Positions 42,566 through 51,409 of a DNA stretch of 64,000 nt are shown here, in pieces (positions within the stretch are counted from its first letter, which is position 1; every line of letters begins with the position of its first letter). Location of the stretch: the NCBI RefSeq assembly GCF_001995095.2, contig NZ_MTSD02000006.1, positions 124,001 through 188,000 of the forward strand, in the 5' to 3' direction. The stretch is from Oceanospirillum linum. GTDB taxonomy: Bacteria > Pseudomonadota > Gammaproteobacteria > Pseudomonadales > Halomonadaceae. The notes under the pieces are model-generated. The model did not search any database, was not told the DNA's origin, and saw only the letters and a program-made list of their open reading frames with translations. The position numbers and the translations under genes were made by a program.

Positions 42566-43099
42566 TTACTTGCTGTTATTGTAGGCTTCGATAGATTTAA
42601 CAATCTCAGCACGAGCTTCGGCAGCATTGCCCCAGCCTTCAACTTTAACCCACTTACCTTCTTCCAGATCTTTATAGTTTTCAAAGAAGTGGGAGATCTG
42701 CTCACGTAGCAGGGCTGGAATGTCTTCAACATCCTGAATTTCTTTGTAAACTGTGGTCAGCTTGTCATGAGGTACGGCGATTAGTTTCGCATCAGGCCCT
42801 GCCTCATCAGACATATTCAGTACGCCAACCGGGCGGCAGCGAACGACGGAACCAGGCAGAACTGGGTAAGGTGTAATTACCAGAACATCCAGTGCATCAC
42901 CATCTTCAGACAGGGTGTGAGGGATGAAGCCGTAGTTCGCAGGGTAGAACATTGGGGTTGCCATGAAACGGTCAACCATGATCGCATTGTAGTCTTTCTC
43001 GATCTCATACTTGATCGGTGAGCTTTGCGCGGGAATCTCAATTGCTACATAGATATCGTTTGGTGCGTCTTTACCGGCAGGAATTTTTTCAAAATCCAT
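42566..43099 (-). CDS. ppa: Inorganic pyrophosphatase Ppa
   Basis: The 177-residue family I pyrophosphatase starts at [13 protein letters not shown] (ATG 43099). The metal and substrate residues appear in [19 protein letters not shown], and DGDALDVLV. It hydrolyses PPi and pulls biosynthetic reactions forward. Its presence alongside a PPi-type phosphofructokinase 5 kb away implies competing PPi users. Confidence 0.97.
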   Translation of the reverse strand: MDFEKIPAGKDAPNDIYVAIEIPAQSSPIKYEIEKDYNAIMVDRFMATPMFYPANYGFIPHTLSEDGDALDVLVITPYPVLPGSVVRCRPVGVLNMSDEAGPDAKLIAVPHDKLTTVYKEIQDVEDIPALLREQISHFFENYKDLEEGKWVKVEGWGNAAEARAEIVKSIEAYNNSK

Positions 43100-43461
43100 T
43101 ATTCTGACCCCAGAAATAGAAAACGTTGAATGGAAATTCAGGGAAGATCCCCTCATTAAAAGCTGGCAGGATTATATAGTCACTCACCTTTGATTGCCAT
43201 TATCACACCATAGATTCCTACTAAAGAACACACTGGCAGGCTGTCTTTATAGCTGTTGAAGGGGATGTGTTCTTTGTGAGGGAAGGTTCCCCCTGTTACA
43301 GTTTTTATACTCACAGTGGGATAGCTGTTACGACAAACACTATTGCATAATATTTGCATATCATCCGATCAGTTAAACTGCAGTATTCAGACCGGCGTCT
43401 GAATACGCTAGTGCAGTGCAAAAAATATGCAGTTCACCGGAAAACGATCTGAGTTGGTGCA
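43100..43461. other. Divergent ppa / PP2C-kinase intergenic region
   Basis: These 362 bases carry no gene. They hold two copies of TTGCATA (43343-43349 and 43354-43360), one helical turn (11 bases) apart, and a perfect 10-bp dyad at 43383-43406. Promoters for both divergent genes must lie here. Confidence 0.6.
43383..43406. promoter_or_regulatory. Perfect dyad upstream of PP2C-kinase gene
   Basis: Arms GTATTCAGAC and GTCTGAATAC are separated by CGGC, 56 bases before the ATG. No T-run follows, so it is more like an operator or a 5' UTR hairpin than a terminator. Confidence 0.65.
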
Positions 43462-45186
43462 ATGACCCGAGATAGTCAATTAAAAATCAGTTATGGCCAG
43501 GCCTTTATTGCGCCGGACAGAAACTCAATACGATCGACAATGTCGGTCAGAATCCCTGAAGGCTCTGGTCTGGCCGTAAAAGGTGTGTCTGCCGTTGTGG
43601 CGGATTCTACCTGGCGTAATGTTATTGCCAAGCAAGCGGCAGAAACCTGTGTACGGGGATTTTTGGCAGATTACTATGCTACGCCGGATAACTGGGATGT
43701 GAAAACGTCGGCGACTAAAGTGTTGAGTGCCCTTAATGGCTGGCTGTTCAGTCAGGGAAAGAATGTTACTAATGGCAACTATATCAGTTCATTCAGCAGT
43801 GTCGTTTTAAAAGGGCGTCATGGTCACCTTTTTCATATGGGAGATACACTGGTTTATCGTTTACGGGGTGGTGAGTTTGAGCAGCTGAATCGCGAGCACA
43901 CCAACTTTATTGGTGGTTATCGTTACCCGTCCCGGGCCCTTGGCCTGGACCCCAGTGTTGATATTGATTATCACCAGTTTTCCTTAAAGCAGGGCGATAT
44001 CCTGCTGTTTACCACTCAGGCCAGTAAAGGCACTCTGGTGGCATCTGATTATGTTCAACAGATTCGCCATAATGCTTCAGATCTGAATGAGGCCTGTGAT
44101 CAGCTGTTGAATGTTGCGATGGAAAAAGCCAGTGCCCGCGGTTATAGCAGCACTCATTTTTGTTTTCAGTTGGTACGTATCGATATGCTTCCTGAAGAGT
44201 CTGGTGACACGATAGGAGAGGCATTTGGTGCTTTGCCGGTGCCCAGAGAGCTGAATATTGGTGACGATCTGGACGGTTACCGTGTGATGGAAGTGCTTAA
44301 TAAAAGCAATATGAGCTGTATCTACCGGGTAGAAGACAAGCATACCGGCCGGGAGATGGTGCTTAAGGCACCGTCACCTCAACTGGAAAGTCGGAAAGAC
44401 TTTTTACGCCAGTTTATTATGCAGCAGTGGGTGGTTGAACGGGTAAACTCGCCTTATGTGGCTAAAATTGTCGATGCTTCCCGCCCCAGAAACTATCTTT
44501 ATTATCTGCGGGAGTTTGTTGATGGCCGTACTTTGACCGAGTGGATGCTTCAGAATCCCCATGCAGAATTGCGTCGCCTGATTGATCTTATTGAGCAAAT
44601 GGTAAAAGCAGTTCGGGCGTTACACCGGCGGGATATTCTCTGCCAGGGGCTACATCCGGATAATATTCTGGTGGATCAGCGAGGCATGATCAAGCTGATC
44701 GATTTTGCATCATGTGCTGTTCCGGGGACAGATGATTTGCCTTCGCCATTATCCATCGTGCGTATGGTCGGCCTGACCCCCTTTAGTGCGCCGGAGTATC
44801 GCCTGAATCGTGAGCCAGGGCCTAATGCAGATCAGTTTTCGTTGGCCGTCATTGCCTACTGGATGCTAACCGGGCAGCAACCTTATGCGGACCAGATGGA
44901 GCACTTTCATAGTCGGGTGGATTTTTCTCGACTTGAATATCTGCCAAGCTATCAGTTTAATCCGATGGTGCCGGTATGGCTGGATGGAACTTTGCGTCGG
45001 GCTCTGCAGCCAAACCCGGAACTTCGTTACCGCCGCCTGTCTGAATTTATCTATGACCTGAAAAAACCTAATCCACATTACATGAAAGAGGGGGCAATGC
45101 CATTAGTGGAGCGTAATCCTCTGATGTTCTGGAAAGGGTTATCGGGTATCCTGCTACTTTTATTAATAGGCAGTATGGTGACTTAA
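43462..45186 (+). CDS. PP2C phosphatase-like / Ser-Thr kinase-like fusion, both active sites degenerate
   Basis: The 574-residue fusion has an N-terminal PP2C-like domain (about 7-242), a kinase-like domain (about 271-535), and a C-terminal transmembrane helix (about 556-572). The PP2C part keeps HMGDT (125-129) but reads ADS (47-49) where ADG is expected and TTQASKG (184-190) where TTDG is expected, so metal-binding Asp residues are missing. The kinase part keeps Lys302, Asn401, Asp414 (DFA for DFG) and APE (443-445), but the HRD motif is CQG (394-396), losing the catalytic Asp, and the glycine loop is NKSNMSC. Family members are usually active bifunctional enzymes; this copy looks like a pseudoenzyme scaffold. 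It is monocistronic and terminated. Confidence 0.88.
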   Translation: MTRDSQLKISYGQAFIAPDRNSIRSTMSVRIPEGSGLAVKGVSAVVADSTWRNVIAKQAAETCVRGFLADYYATPDNWDVKTSATKVLSALNGWLFSQGKNVTNGNYISSFSSVVLKGRHGHLFHMGDTLVYRLRGGEFEQLNREHTNFIGGYRYPSRALGLDPSVDIDYHQFSLKQGDILLFTTQASKGTLVASDYVQQIRHNASDLNEACDQLLNVAMEKASARGYSSTHFCFQLVRIDMLPEESGDTIGEAFGALPVPRELNIGDDLDGYRVMEVLNKSNMSCIYRVEDKHTGREMVLKAPSPQLESRKDFLRQFIMQQWVVERVNSPYVAKIVDASRPRNYLYYLREFVDGRTLTEWMLQNPHAELRRLIDLIEQMVKAVRALHRRDILCQGLHPDNILVDQRGMIKLIDFASCAVPGTDDLPSPLSIVRMVGLTPFSAPEYRLNREPGPNADQFSLAVIAYWMLTGQQPYADQMEHFHSRVDFSRLEYLPSYQFNPMVPVWLDGTLRRALQPNPELRYRRLSEFIYDLKKPNPHYMKEGAMPLVERNPLMFWKGLSGILLLLLIGSMVT

Positions 45187-45240
45187 TCGATCTGCCCAGC
45201 AGATGATTTTACAGTTAAAATACCTGTGAAAGCAGATATT

Positions 45241-45268
45241 AAAAGGAGTCGGCCCTGACTCCTTTTTT
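45241..45268 (+). terminator. Terminator after PP2C-kinase gene
   Basis: The stem AAAAGGAGTC / GACTCCTTTT with a 6-base loop is followed by more T. It lies 55 bases after the stop and 38 bases before the next gene. Confidence 0.92.
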
Positions 45269-45306
45269 ATTGCACCGCATGAAACAGAAAAGGCCGGTCA
45301 GATACT

Positions 45307-45711
45307 ATGGTTGAGAAAGAGATACCTGCTGTAAAGAAGCAAGTCGCCACATCACAAGATCCTTTGCATGGGGTAAAGCTTGAGCAGATTCTGAACGAGT
45401 TGGTTGCAGAATATGGTTGGCCGGGTTTGCATCAGAGGATTGCAGTGAACTGCTTTAAATCAGAGCCAAGTATCAGATCCAGTCTGAAGTTTTTGCGTAA
45501 AACGCCTTGGGCGCGCCAGAAGGTAGAGAGCCTGTATTTGAAAATGAAGGGTTTTTCTACTGATAAAAGAGCAACGAAAACAGAGGCGCAGCTGGTAGCA
45601 GAGGTGAAAAAGTCGCTCGATAAAAACAAAGCTCAGTCTTCAGATGTTGCTTTGAAATCGAAAGACCCCTGGCTTAAAGCAAAAGGCACACTTGGTCTGA
45701 GAAAAGACTAG
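45307..45711 (+). CDS. VF530 family (DUF2132) protein
   Basis: The 134-residue protein has the VF530 core DPLHGVKLEQILNELVAEYGW (about 18-38) through FLRKTPWARQKVESLYL. Small VF530 proteins are about 75 residues; this one has a ~20-residue N-terminal and a ~55-residue Lys-rich C-terminal extension. The family is described as DNA-binding from structure, without a defined role. The basic tail would favour nucleic acid contact. Confidence 0.87.
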   Translation: MVEKEIPAVKKQVATSQDPLHGVKLEQILNELVAEYGWPGLHQRIAVNCFKSEPSIRSSLKFLRKTPWARQKVESLYLKMKGFSTDKRATKTEAQLVAEVKKSLDKNKAQSSDVALKSKDPWLKAKGTLGLRKD

Positions 45712-45960
45712 TATACTTGTCCAATATACCTGACGTCCCAGCTGTTTTCTTATACTGGGTGCAGCTTCGGCCGTGACAACAATGGATAGTATTGCAGATA
45801 TCGGCGCGCTTTATGCCGCCATACTGAGACCTAGCAGGTCACAACAGAGATTTAAGAGAGGAAAAAAGGCATCCTGCCCTGCCATTTATCCATTATGGCG
45901 ATTCCATATAAGCTTTCCCAGCATCTTTATAATGGCCAAACCCTTAGATGTAATTTAACC

Positions 45961-45975
45961 CCTGTCTGTGACAGG
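45961..45975 (-). terminator. Short hairpin after MFS gene
   Basis: CCTGTC / GACAGG with a 3-base loop lies about 20-30 bases beyond the MFS stop. It has no clear T-run on the minus strand, so this is a weak call. The rest of the 282-base gap from 45712 holds nothing else recognisable. Confidence 0.35.
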
Positions 45976-45993
45976 CAGATGACACCATACATA

Positions 45994-47223
45994 TCAGGCG
46001 GCTTTAAACTCTGCAGCAGCAAAACGCTTAGGTGTCAGAGGGAGATGCACAAGGGCAGCCAGTAAGCCAAGGCCAGCACTTAAGCTCAATGCAATACTGT
46101 AATCACCGTACCATTCAAACAGAAGGCCACCCCACCAGCTGCCAAAAAAAGCACCTACCTGATGGCTGAACATGACAATTCCAAATAGTGATGCCAGATT
46201 TTTCGTGCCAAAAAGGTGCGCAACGCAGCCGCTGGTCAGGGGGACGGTGGACAACCATAGCATTCCCATAACAACAGAGAAGGCATAAAACACTTCATAG
46301 GTGGGCGGGAGTATGATCAGCATAATGATCAGCAGGGTTCTCAAACCATAGATCAGGGTGAGCAGATAAGGCTTGTGCCAGCGATCCCCTGCCCAGCCGA
46401 CGGTGACGGCACCAATCACATTGATCAGCCCGATTAAGGCGATCGAGTTGGATGCCACACTGGATGGCAGACCACAGAAGTTTACAAACCCTGCCATATG
46501 CACGGTGATAAAGGCAACGTGGAAACCGCAGACAAAGAAGCCGATATTCAACAGCTGATATTCCGGCACCTGTATCGCTTTGCCAATGGCCTGCCAGTCA
46601 AAAAGTCGGGTTGGTGAGGAGATCTGAGCTGAGCGGCGTTCTTCCCTGAGTTGCTTGCTCTCGGCTAGCAACCAGGCTAGGGCAAAAACGATCAGCGTCG
46701 AGCCTGCAAACCACATAAAGGTATCGGACCAGCCGATTACAGGGCTAATTTTTCCCAGAATAAAGGCGTAGCCGAACTGACCTAATGAACCGCCAGCACT
46801 GGCGATGCCAAGGGCCAGGGTACGCTTATTCGCAGGAAATTTTTGCCCGACAGCAGCAAGAACAATGGGGAAGGTGGTCGCACCGACACCGATACCGACC
46901 AATAGGGCGTTACCGATAAAGAAAAGCATGTTGTCCTGTGCGATGGCGGCTAACACCATGCCCAGTCCATAGAGCAGTGCGCCCACAAGTAGAATACGCA
47001 CCGTGCCAAAGCGCTCTGCCAGAAGGCCGGCTACGGGAGAAACGGCACCCCAAAGTAAATTTTGTACGGCAAAACCAAAAGCCAGGTCAGACTGACTGAT
47101 ACCGAGGTCGCTGTTGATGTTTGGAATAAGCAGGCCAGTGGATAGGCGAACGCCCATGTTGTAAGCCAGAATAATGCCGGCGGCGAGAACAACCCACCAG
47201 GGGTTAATGCGTGCGGTGTTCAT
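45994..47223 (-). CDS. Major facilitator superfamily transporter
   Basis: The 409-residue protein has 12 predicted transmembrane segments and the MFS loop motif GLLAERFGTVRILLVG between helices 2 and 3. It resembles the oxalate/formate or monocarboxylate antiporter-like group, but I cannot name a substrate. The gene is flanked by its own gaps, and no regulator or enzyme neighbour hints at a role. Confidence 0.87.
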   Translation of the reverse strand: MNTARINPWWVVLAAGIILAYNMGVRLSTGLLIPNINSDLGISQSDLAFGFAVQNLLWGAVSPVAGLLAERFGTVRILLVGALLYGLGMVLAAIAQDNMLFFIGNALLVGIGVGATTFPIVLAAVGQKFPANKRTLALGIASAGGSLGQFGYAFILGKISPVIGWSDTFMWFAGSTLIVFALAWLLAESKQLREERRSAQISSPTRLFDWQAIGKAIQVPEYQLLNIGFFVCGFHVAFITVHMAGFVNFCGLPSSVASNSIALIGLINVIGAVTVGWAGDRWHKPYLLTLIYGLRTLLIIMLIILPPTYEVFYAFSVVMGMLWLSTVPLTSGCVAHLFGTKNLASLFGIVMFSHQVGAFFGSWWGGLLFEWYGDYSIALSLSAGLGLLAALVHLPLTPKRFAAAEFKAA

Positions 47224-47330
47224 ATTTTAGTCCCTATTCAGCAATGCCCCCTTAGATGAGGATCGAATATATTCCTGCAAAAAAGTTATTAAGGGAAATG
47301 AGTTTTGTGAATAGGTGTGATTCTGCAAAA

Positions 47331-47362
47331 TAAAAAAGCCCCGATATGCGTTTATCGGGGCT
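47331..47362 (-). terminator. Terminator after phosphofructokinase gene
   Basis: A 10-bp stem AGCCCCGATA / TATCGGGGCT is followed on the minus strand by TTTTTATTTT, 40 bases beyond the stop. Confidence 0.93.
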
Positions 47363-47399
47363 CTTATTTCAGTGCTAAAGCGTGTTATCGATTATGATA

Positions 47400-48665
47400 T
47401 TACGCTTTAAATTCCGGCAGCTTTTTCTCTGCCAGCTGATGACTCAGGCGAACATAAGTTGGCAGACCGGTTTTTTCGTCGTATGGCAGCTCGGCTTCGC
47501 CACGGATCAGAGGTTCCAGATACTCACGGCAGGCTTCGGTGATACCAAAACCATCTTCGGTGATAAAGTCCCGTGGCATAAACTTCTCAACATTGGCCAC
47601 TTTATCCAGAGGGGCTTCTTCAATAACCCACTCAAACGGCGCGTTGCTCTTACGGATAATCGCCGGCATAACGGCATTTTTACCCGCAACCGCCATCTCG
47701 ACAGCAGCCTGACCTACGGCATAGGCCTGCTCGACGTCAGTTCTGGAGGAGATGTGACGAGCAGCACGCTGCAGGTAGTCGGCAACCGCCCAATGGTATT
47801 TGTAGCCCAGGTCTTCACGGACCATGTTCGCCAGTGTTGGTGCCACGCCGCCGAGCTGAGTGTGGCCGAAAGCATCTTTAGTGCCAGCGTCCGCAATGAA
47901 GGTGCCGTCTTCGTAGTGCGCGCCTTCTGAAACAACGATGACACAGTAGCCGTTGTCTTTCACGCTTTGATCAACCTTCTTCATAAAGGCTACACGGTCA
48001 AAAGCGATCTCAGGGAAGATAATGATATGTGGCGGCTGGCCTTCTGCTTGCTGTGCCAAACCACCGGCTGCAGCAATCCAGCCGGCATGGCGACCCATCA
48101 CTTCAAGGATAAACACCTTGGTGGAGGTTTCGCACATAGACTGGATATCCAGGCCCGCTTCCATAGTGGAGAGTGCGATATATTTGGCCACAGAACCAAA
48201 ACCCGGGCAGGTGTCGGTGATCGGCAGATCGTTGTCAACGGTTTTAGGCACATGGATCGCTTTGATCGGGTAGCCTAATTTCTCGGAGATTTGCGATACT
48301 TTCAGGCATGTATCTGCTGAGTCGTTACCGCCGTTATAAAAGAAGTAGCCGATATCGTGGGCTTTAAATACTTCGATAAGACGCTCGTACTGCTCGCGGT
48401 GCGTCTCCATGTCTTTCAGTTTGTAGCGGCAAGAACCGAATGCGCCACCAGGGGTGTGACGTAGTGCAGCAACGTCCTGCTCAGAGATAGCATTGGTATC
48501 GATCAGCTCTTCAACCAAGGCGCCGATGATGCCGTTTTGACCGGCATAAACAGTACCAATTTTGTCGCTGTGTTTACGTGCAGTTTCGATGACACCACAG
48601 GCACTGGCATTAATAACAGAAGTAACACCACCTGACTGGGCATAAAACGCGTTTTGCTTGCTCAT
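47400..48665 (-). CDS. pfp: Pyrophosphate-dependent 6-phosphofructokinase
   Basis: The protein has 421 residues from the ATG at 48665 (MSKQNAFYAQSGG), with AGGAG upstream. The active site reads GGND (112-115) and KTVDNDLPITD (141-151). The Lys before TVDND and the lack of GGDGS point to PPi rather than ATP as phosphoryl donor. The reaction is reversible between fructose-6-phosphate and fructose-1,6-bisphosphate. The donor is inferred from motifs and would need an assay. Confidence 0.9.
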   Translation of the reverse strand: MSKQNAFYAQSGGVTSVINASACGVIETARKHSDKIGTVYAGQNGIIGALVEELIDTNAISEQDVAALRHTPGGAFGSCRYKLKDMETHREQYERLIEVFKAHDIGYFFYNGGNDSADTCLKVSQISEKLGYPIKAIHVPKTVDNDLPITDTCPGFGSVAKYIALSTMEAGLDIQSMCETSTKVFILEVMGRHAGWIAAAGGLAQQAEGQPPHIIIFPEIAFDRVAFMKKVDQSVKDNGYCVIVVSEGAHYEDGTFIADAGTKDAFGHTQLGGVAPTLANMVREDLGYKYHWAVADYLQRAARHISSRTDVEQAYAVGQAAVEMAVAGKNAVMPAIIRKSNAPFEWVIEEAPLDKVANVEKFMPRDFITEDGFGITEACREYLEPLIRGEAELPYDEKTGLPTYVRLSHQLAEKKLPEFKA

Positions 48666-48996
48666 CTCTGAACTGGCTCCTGAGAGTCGTTGAGGTCTTA
48701 AAATAGTAGCCATACGGGAGAGGATCAGATCCTGAGTCCGTCGAATTTGGCCCCGAAAAATGTCGGCAATACTACTTGAATTTGGCCTCTTTTGCATGGC
48801 TGTGGGCAAGTTTTTTCATGCTTTGCAGATATAGGCTTTGTAAGCGCCTGTTTTAATGTTGGTATTCTGAAATCATCACTATTTAGTTGCAGGCTAATTC
48901 TGTTGGGCAAGGCGTCTTCTCATGCTAATCTTCTGTGAATTTTTCCGGCGCGTGCCAGAGGTCTCAGGCACGACCTAAATGGTTTAGGGAGTTTTT
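48666..48996. other. Divergent pfp / mpl intergenic region
   Basis: These 331 bases hold no gene. Near pfp there is a 13-base palindrome AGGATCAGATCCT (48721-48733), and a 10-base direct repeat GAATTTGGCC occurs at 48743-48752 and 48778-48787. Promoters of both genes must lie here, but I cannot place them with confidence. Confidence 0.55.
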
Positions 48997-50385
48997 ATGC
49001 ATCTGCATATTCTGGGTATCTGCGGAACCTTTATGGGCAGTCTGGCGATTTTGGCCCGGGAGCTGGGTTATAACGTGACGGGCTCTGATGCGAATGTCTA
49101 TCCGCCCATGAGTACCCAGCTGGAAGAGCAGGGCATCGAAATCACTCAGGGCTTTTCTCCTGAGCAATTGGAGCCAGTGCCGGATCTGGTGATTGTCGGT
49201 AATGCCATGAGCCGTGGCAATCCGGCGGTGGAAGCTGTGTTGAATAAAGGGATCCCCTACACCTCTGGTCCTCAGTGGTTGTCTGAGCACGTACTGAAAG
49301 ACAGGTGGGTGATGGCGGTTTCCGGCACTCATGGTAAAACCACCACGACCAGTATGCTGGCGCAGATTTTGGATTACGCCAAAATGGCACCGGGCTTTCT
49401 GGTGGGTGGGGTGCCGGAAAATTTCGGTATTTCCGCGCGCTTGGGTGAGACACCTTTTTTTGTGATTGAAGCGGATGAGTATGACTCAGCTTTTTTTGAT
49501 AAACGCTCCAAGTTTGTTCACTACCGCCCGCGAACCTTGATTATGAATAATCTTGAGTTTGATCACGCCGATATCTTCCCGGATCTGGCAGCGATTCAGC
49601 GTCAGTTTCACCATCTGGTGCGGACTGTACCCTCTGAAGGCCTGATTGTTTCTGCAGATTGTCAGTCTTTGAACGGTGTTTTGGAGCAGGGATGCTGGAC
49701 GCCGACGCAGATGATCAAAGCACATTCCGGCAAAGAGGGCTGGTCTACCCGTATGCTGCGTGAAGATGGCAGTCGCTTTAAGGTTTTGTTGGATGGTGAA
49801 AAAGTGGCGGAAGTGAATTGGTCGCTTTCCGGGCAACATAATGTTGCCAATGCTGTCGCTGCCATTGCTGCCGCCCGCCATGTGGGGGTGACACCTGAGA
49901 TTGCCGCACAGGCACTGGCAGAGTTCCGTAATGTGAAGCGACGTATGGAGCTGCGTGGCGAAGTGGATGGCGTTAAGGTTTATGACGACTTTGCCCATCA
50001 TCCCACGGCTATCAATACCACCCTCGAAGGGGCAAAAGCTCAGCTGGCGCTTGATCCGCATCTGCAGGAAGGGGAAGGCCGGATTCTGGCGGTGATTGAG
50101 CCCCGATCTAATACGATGCGTCTGGGAACACTGCAGTCCCAGTTGATCGATTGTACTCAATATGCCGATGAGGCCTTCTGGTATCAGCCTCCTGGTCTGG
50201 ACTGGAATCTGGGGGCTGTGGTGGCCAATGCACCGGTTCCTTCTGAGTTGGTAGGTGATTTGGAACACCTGATTGTTCGGCTGGTCGAAGCCAGTCGCCC
50301 CGGGGATCGTATCGTCGTGATGAGCAATGGTGGCTTTGGCGGTATTCATCAGAAATTGTTGGATGCTTTAGCGGTCAAGTCCTGA
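48997..50385 (+). CDS. mpl: Murein tripeptide ligase Mpl
   Basis: This 462-residue Mur-ligase family enzyme has the ATP loop SGTHGKTTTTSML (about 109-121), the central motif EADEYDSAFFDKRSKF, and the C-terminal domain with YDDFAHHPTAI. Mpl attaches recycled L-Ala-D-Glu-mDAP tripeptide to UDP-MurNAc, bypassing MurC, MurD and MurE. GGGAG precedes the ATG. Confidence 0.96.
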   Translation: MHLHILGICGTFMGSLAILARELGYNVTGSDANVYPPMSTQLEEQGIEITQGFSPEQLEPVPDLVIVGNAMSRGNPAVEAVLNKGIPYTSGPQWLSEHVLKDRWVMAVSGTHGKTTTTSMLAQILDYAKMAPGFLVGGVPENFGISARLGETPFFVIEADEYDSAFFDKRSKFVHYRPRTLIMNNLEFDHADIFPDLAAIQRQFHHLVRTVPSEGLIVSADCQSLNGVLEQGCWTPTQMIKAHSGKEGWSTRMLREDGSRFKVLLDGEKVAEVNWSLSGQHNVANAVAAIAAARHVGVTPEIAAQALAEFRNVKRRMELRGEVDGVKVYDDFAHHPTAINTTLEGAKAQLALDPHLQEGEGRILAVIEPRSNTMRLGTLQSQLIDCTQYADEAFWYQPPGLDWNLGAVVANAPVPSELVGDLEHLIVRLVEASRPGDRIVVMSNGGFGGIHQKLLDALAVKS

Positions 50386-50629
50386 GTGCGTGAAATATAC
50401 TTACACCCGCAAAAGTGGTTTTGACTAAGGTTTAGTATCCTCGGATGCTCTGGGTCACGATGATGACCGTAAGAGGGTTGTCGTGCACTCGGGGTTACTG
50501 TTGATGTTAAGCTTGTCTTCCCGCTTTGCCGGATATAACGACAGTTATAGTCTTGCGGTAATCGTAGCCCCGTTTATTTTGGCAGTCCCTGCTACTGTTT
50601 ACTTTGTTTTTTCTATTTAAGAGTCCTAT

Positions 50630-51292
50630 ATGAGTCATACCGAACAGCCTTCTACTGATTCATCCGAGTGTTCCTCGGCAGCTTTGAGCGGCGATAAGCG
50701 CGTGACGGTTGCTCTGACCGGTGCTTCCGGTGCTCAGTACGGAATCCGCCTGATCGAGTGCCTGATCGCATTGGGTTGTGAGGTTTCTGTGATGGTCTCC
50801 AAAGCCGCTCAGGTCGTGATTACGACTGAGACGGAAGAGCGTTTTCCTTCTGGCAGCGATAAGCTGCAGGCCTATCTGGTGACACGCTTTAAGGCAGAGC
50901 CCTGGCAGATTAAAGTGTATGGCCGGGAGAACTGGATGGCACCGGTAGCGTCAGGTTCCGGCGCGCCTCACAAGATGGTGGTTTGCCCTTGCTCCACCGG
51001 TACTTTGTCAGCAATAGCCACCGCTGCCAGTAATAACCTGATTGAGCGTGCAGCCGATGTGGCCCTTAAAGAGCGCCGTCAGCTGATTCTGGTTCACAGG
51101 GAAGCGCCCTATCATGAGGTTCATCTACAGCATATGCTGACGCTGACCCGCATGGGGGCTCTGGTGATGCCAGCCAGCCCCGGTTTTTACCACAACCCGC
51201 AGCGCATTGAGGATATGGTGGACTTTATTGTCGCCCGTATTCTTGATCAGCTGGGTTTTGAGCAGACGCTGATGCCCAGGTGGGGCGAGTAG
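50630..51292 (+). CDS. ubiX: Flavin prenyltransferase UbiX
   Basis: The 220-residue protein has a ~22-residue polar Ser/Glu-rich extension before the conserved TVALTGASGAQYGIRLIECL. Other family marks are CPCSTGTLSAIATAASNNLIERAADVALKERR (about 124-155) and MPASPGFYHNP. UbiX makes the prenylated FMN cofactor for the UbiD decarboxylase in ubiquinone synthesis. The mpl-ubiX order is common in related bacteria; a 244-base gap separates them. Confidence 0.95.
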   Translation: MSHTEQPSTDSSECSSAALSGDKRVTVALTGASGAQYGIRLIECLIALGCEVSVMVSKAAQVVITTETEERFPSGSDKLQAYLVTRFKAEPWQIKVYGRENWMAPVASGSGAPHKMVVCPCSTGTLSAIATAASNNLIERAADVALKERRQLILVHREAPYHEVHLQHMLTLTRMGALVMPASPGFYHNPQRIEDMVDFIVARILDQLGFEQTLMPRWGE

Positions 51293-51367
51293 TTCCGGTC
51301 TCTGCGAGGCGATAAAGGCTCTTCAAATCTCCTCAGGAAACAAGAAGGTGTGCATGAGGGAAATGAC

Positions 51368-51403
51368 GAGCCCGATGTAGGCTAAAGCTTGATCGGGCTC
51401 TTT
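51368..51403. terminator. Terminator between convergent ubiX and DMT gene
   Basis: A 9-bp stem GAGCCCGAT / ATCGGGCTC with a 15-base loop is followed by TTTG on the plus side. Confidence 0.75.
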
Positions 51404-51409
51404 GTCAGC

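Noticed and set aside
45773-45958. 61-codon frame in the VF530-MFS gap
   Set aside because: No ribosome site, no family match, and composition unlike the neighbours.
49486-50349. 287-codon minus-strand frame inside mpl
   Set aside because: It lies entirely antisense to a clear mpl gene, with low-complexity His/Arg-rich composition typical of shadow translation.
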